Shown here in pieces: positions 14,898 to 17,561 of a DNA stretch of 17,561 bases. How positions within the stretch are numbered: the first letter of the stretch is position 1; the number at the start of each line of letters is the position of its first letter. A program made the translations under genes and the position numbers. Below the pieces are notes generated by a model that saw nothing but the letters and a program-made list of their open reading frames with translations, ran no database searches and was not told where the DNA came from. Source of the stretch: an uncultured Bacteroidota bacterium (GTDB lineage Bacteria > Bacteroidota > Bacteroidia > UBA7662); NCBI GenBank assembly GCA_903908015.1, contig CAIVQI010000173.1, forward strand, positions 1 to 17,561, written 5' to 3'.

Positions 14898-17040
14898 AAC
14901 TTCGCGGACCTGAGAGATTGTACAGGAGCTGCAGGGTACAGCCCGCTCTGTTCGGTCCTGATGTCATGTCCAGGCCACTGCCCGCATGTTCCCGATCGCT
15001 GTAGCGTGTGCGATCAATGCGTATCCATGCACGTAAGTCATGGGATATTCTGTATTCAGCCATAATTACTTGCCGGAGCGCCCTGCCAGACACCGACATC
15101 ATGCCTGATGCAAATCGAGGTGCGGGTTCAAAGAAATAGAATGGTCCTGTACCCTCCTGTGTGTTCACCCAAGCCTGTTGCACGCTCCAACGCCAGGACC
15201 CCACCACCCACCGGATCCGGGCAGATAGAGCCACAGAATGGGAAGGAAAGGTGCTTTGGTTGGTCGTGTTGGTTCGTCCCTCTATCCTGATTCGGCACTC
15301 CCTGATGGGTTGTAATTTCGACTGATGGTTCCATCCCAATACCCAGGATTTTTGTTCGTTATAGGATAAATTGGGTAGCGCAAAACCAGTATACTCGCCG
15401 CCCCATTCCTGTCTAAAATCCAAGCGGCCATAGAGTAGGTGTTCTCTGTTGGGCCACCACTCAGTCTGAATATTCATTCGGATGCCATGGGCCGGAAGGG
15501 GCGCACCAAAACGGGGCATGGGGTGTCGGTAAGAATCGGCGAGACACAGCGTTCGACTTCGGCCCTTGCCCAACCACTGGATCATCCAGCTCAATCCCCG
15601 CTCATTAACAGCTGAAGATTGTCGGCCCAGTGCGCCTGCGTATGGCGGGGCGTGTCCATGGGCAAAGTGCCGTACGATCCATGCTGTTTGCCAACGGGCA
15701 TGCGGCGTCAGGATAAGCTGCTGCAGCGTCGATATTCCGTTGGCCTTGTTGTGCGACCATTCACCGCTCCATTCCCAGCGCCTTCCAGAGGTTTGGTATG
15801 AGAGTCCCGATAAAGTGTTTCGCTGTGGCGGCGCTGTCGCTGATGGCCAGGGCAGGTTTTTTGTAGTGAATCCTAAATTATATTTATATAAACTGCTATA
15901 AATCATTATTTTAATATTTTTGTATTCATGCATCACACTAATACCAGCCGATTGAAACGAACTGCTGCTTCGGCTTTGCCATTCTGTTTGCGTGCGTGCC
16001 ATTCCGCCAGGGCTTAGGCTGCTGATCAACACCTGCTGGCTATCTGCACCAAAGTCTAATCGGGCATCGGGTCGCTGGTGTGCCGACCAAGCCAATAATC
16101 GGATACCCATCATCATTTCCTGTTGAACGGCCATGCCCCTCAGATTCACCGATGACGCGGTACCTGATGCCACGCCAATCGCTTGGCCCATCCAGCGCAT
16201 CCCCATGATCCCCGAAGTCAATGAACCCGCCATGCCCGTATTCCAAGAAAGCCCGGTTCCAAGCCGCAGATGGTAGTCGCCCAGTACCAATTCAGTGCTT
16301 CGGGGTCGGCCCCGATCGGCGTTCAACATCACCCCACCGCCTAATCTGCCCATACCGTACGCACCTTGGGCCTTCGGGATGCTCAACACCAGGCGATGCC
16401 TGTAGCCTGTATGCCGCAACTGCCATAAATGTGCTTGTGGCCCACCCCTATAGGCACTGAGTCCAGGATTATTTCCACTACCAGCCTCGTAGCCGCGTGA
16501 TTCAGATAAACTCCGACTACTGCGCAGCATAAGGCTTGCGCGCCCATGTTGCAGGCTGTAGTCCAATGTATGGAAGCTGATGTTTGATTCGAGTGTTGCC
16601 CCATGGCGGAGGGATCGGATGAACAGGGTGTCGAAGCCATCAACGGCCTGTAGCTCATACCAAGCCATCGGACAACCATAAATCCGACGAAATGCAACCC
16701 AAGCGCTGGCTTGCAGCGCGGATAACAGGCCCGATCCCACCAATTCATCCCATGAGGCACGGCACAGGTTCATAGACTTTGGGTTCGAAAACTGATCATC
16801 CAACTGCATCATTCGTTCGTCGCGCTGTTCAACGGGTATCCAATCAGGATTGTCGGGCAAATCAAGGGCCTCCTCATTTGAAAGGGCGTCGTCGCCCAGG
16901 GGCGCAGATGGCCTTTCGGGGGATCCGGATTGGGGGCGGGATCCGCTTACCGGGACTTGGGCCAGAGCAATTGTCCATGAGAGCCCATGAAACAGCATGA
17001 ATGGAACAAGCCAGCGAGGGATGCATAGAGTGTTGGGCAT
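14818..17040 (-). CDS. Secreted helix-hairpin-helix (ComEA-like) protein with predicted outer-membrane barrel
   Basis: A 740-aa exported protein: signal peptide (about 1-28, cut near ALAQ), a low-complexity Pro/Ser/Asp-rich linker (29-80), a helix-hairpin-helix region (about 88-146, with NLCRASWDELVGSGLL and YELQAVDGFD), then some 560 residues of alternating strands ending LQLLYNL (residue 709). The hairpin-helix region resembles ComEA-type DNA-binding motifs, and this layout is known from unassigned Bacteroidota proteins. Binding DNA in the periplasm for uptake is inference. After the last strand a 31-residue polar tail (710-740) reads into ppx antisense and may come from a lost stop. A strongly AT-rich patch (15861-15930) lies in the middle. 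The upstream barrel gene ends 6 bp before this ATG. Confidence 0.85.
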   Translation of the reverse strand: MPNTLCIPRWLVPFMLFHGLSWTIALAQVPVSGSRPQSGSPERPSAPLGDDALSNEEALDLPDNPDWIPVEQRDERMMQLDDQFSNPKSMNLCRASWDELVGSGLLSALQASAWVAFRRIYGCPMAWYELQAVDGFDTLFIRSLRHGATLESNISFHTLDYSLQHGRASLMLRSSRSLSESRGYEAGSGNNPGLSAYRGGPQAHLWQLRHTGYRHRLVLSIPKAQGAYGMGRLGGGVMLNADRGRPRSTELVLGDYHLRLGTGLSWNTGMAGSLTSGIMGMRWMGQAIGVASGTASSVNLRGMAVQQEMMMGIRLLAWSAHQRPDARLDFGADSQQVLISSLSPGGMARTQTEWQSRSSSSFQSAGISVMHEYKNIKIMIYSSLYKYNLGFTTKNLPWPSATAPPQRNTLSGLSYQTSGRRWEWSGEWSHNKANGISTLQQLILTPHARWQTAWIVRHFAHGHAPPYAGALGRQSSAVNERGLSWMIQWLGKGRSRTLCLADSYRHPMPRFGAPLPAHGIRMNIQTEWWPNREHLLYGRLDFRQEWGGEYTGFALPNLSYNEQKSWVLGWNHQSKLQPIRECRIRIEGRTNTTNQSTFPSHSVALSARIRWVVGSWRWSVQQAWVNTQEGTGPFYFFEPAPRFASGMMSVSGRALRQVIMAEYRISHDLRAWIRIDRTRYSDREHAGSGLDMTSGPNRAGCTLQLLYNLSGPRSFTHEKIAHWHENPLPEPIHSAPTDPK

Positions 17041-17046
17041 GGCGGG

Positions 17047-17561
17047 TTAGGGAGATCGAATTCCGGAGGCGTATTGCAGGTCTATGAGTGTGCCTGGAAG
17101 GGGTAAAGGTGATATCATGCCTGAAGCTGAAATTCGCCAACTTTTAAGCAGACCTTGCAAGCTTATGCTGAACCGCCTTCCCACCGCGGACCCGCAGGCA
17201 GTTGCTTCCCATTCTGGGCTTAAACCAAACAAACAAGCGATTCCTGTGTCCCAACCCTTGGTCTCCCATTGTTGCATGAACCCCATGATCTGAGTTCGTC
17301 CCATTTTATGCTTGATGAGCCAGGCTGAAGAAAAGCCGTCTCCAATAAGAGGGTCGTCGGGGCTTTGTTTGGCCAGGAAGGAGGACCGTATGTGCAAACT
17401 AGTGTTTGGCGTCAAAAATAGACTGAGTCCGGCACATATACTGGGCCATATTCGGAACCGTCGCTCAATCTGTCGCCCGTGTCCATCCAACCCCAGTCCC
17501 AGCGCCCATTGCGGCGTCGATAAGCCTCCCCTAATTCCTAAACCATATTCAGAGTAGAGCC
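17047..17561 (-). CDS. Barrel-like outer-membrane protein, N-terminus outside window
   Basis: The minus-strand frame is open from the right edge to the stop at 17047-17049, giving 170 C-terminal residues. The edge part (YSEYGLGIRGGLSTP, then ALGLGL) and the end (ACGSAVGRRFSISLQGL, then ISPLPLPGTLIDLQYASGI) alternate polar and hydrophobic residues as barrel strands do. The ending resembles PorV/UPF0164-type barrels, but no family can be named with confidence. Internal ATG and TTG codons are not the true start because the frame and strand pattern continue upstream. It ends 6 bp before the helix-hairpin-helix gene, so the two likely form one operon and may work together at the outer membrane. 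Confidence 0.65.
   Translation of the reverse strand, partial: LYSEYGLGIRGGLSTPQWALGLGLDGHGRQIERRFRIWPSICAGLSLFLTPNTSLHIRSSFLAKQSPDDPLIGDGFSSAWLIKHKMGRTQIMGFMQQWETKGWDTGIACLFGLSPEWEATACGSAVGRRFSISLQGLLKSWRISASGMISPLPLPGTLIDLQYASGIRSP

Noticed and set aside
17047..17490. A complete 147-aa gene starting at TTG
   Set aside because: The frame stays open to the window edge and the upstream residues continue the barrel pattern, so it is a truncated larger gene.
1..17561. RNA genes, CRISPR arrays, insertion sequences and hairpin-plus-T-run terminators
   Set aside because: I looked on both strands and saw no tRNA-like cloverleaf, regularly spaced repeats, transposase motifs or clear terminators; faint structures cannot be excluded by eye.

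Overview
The window is ordinary, gene-dense chromosome of a member of the Bacteroidota. The evidence is a carboxypeptidase-regulatory-like TonB receptor paired with a DUF4249 lipoprotein, a Bacteroidota-style helix-hairpin-helix/outer-membrane-barrel protein, start regions without clear Shine-Dalgarno sequences, and TAnnTTTG-like -7 promoter elements. Order or genus cannot be set from the sequence. I see no rRNA, tRNA, CRISPR array, insertion sequence, prophage or integrase. No gene-free stretch exceeds 112 bases, and many junctions are ATGA, TGATG or TAATG overlaps, so most genes sit in tightly coupled operons.

Left block, 1-7132, all minus strand and read right to left: a 65-aa membrane protein, a Fur-family metal regulator, kynureninase (kynU), a TonB-dependent receptor, a DUF4249 lipoprotein, phosphoserine aminotransferase (serC) and 3-phosphoglycerate dehydrogenase (serA, cut by the left edge). 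The membrane protein and fur genes share one base. kynU, the receptor and the DUF4249 gene are joined by two 4-bp overlaps. serC and serA give the first two steps of serine synthesis, and serC may have its own promoter.

Middle: a 59-bp divergent region (7133-7191) with nested inverted repeats separates the Fur operon from a plus-strand DECR1-like 2,4-dienoyl-CoA reductase (7192-8049). Facing it is a minus-strand four-gene set read from 11247 to 8060: a secreted endonuclease/exonuclease/phosphatase protein, a SAM methyltransferase, a PAP2 lipid phosphatase and a ZIP metal transporter.

Right: across the 112-bp divergent region 11248-11359 lies a compact polyphosphate operon on the plus strand: sixA (phosphohistidine phosphatase), ppk1 (polyphosphate kinase) and a Ppx/GppA exopolyphosphatase, coupled by 1-bp and 4-bp overlaps. 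Its end runs 80 bp into the oppositely oriented gene for a secreted protein with a ComEA-like DNA-binding motif and a predicted outer-membrane barrel. That gene follows a second barrel-like gene cut by the right edge.

The most unusual points are the sixA-ppk1-ppx linkage (a phosphohistidine phosphatase with an enzyme that works through phosphohistidine), kynU coupled to a TonB receptor pair behind a Fur-family gene, the barrel plus DNA-binding pair, and the likely operators in the two divergent intergenic regions.
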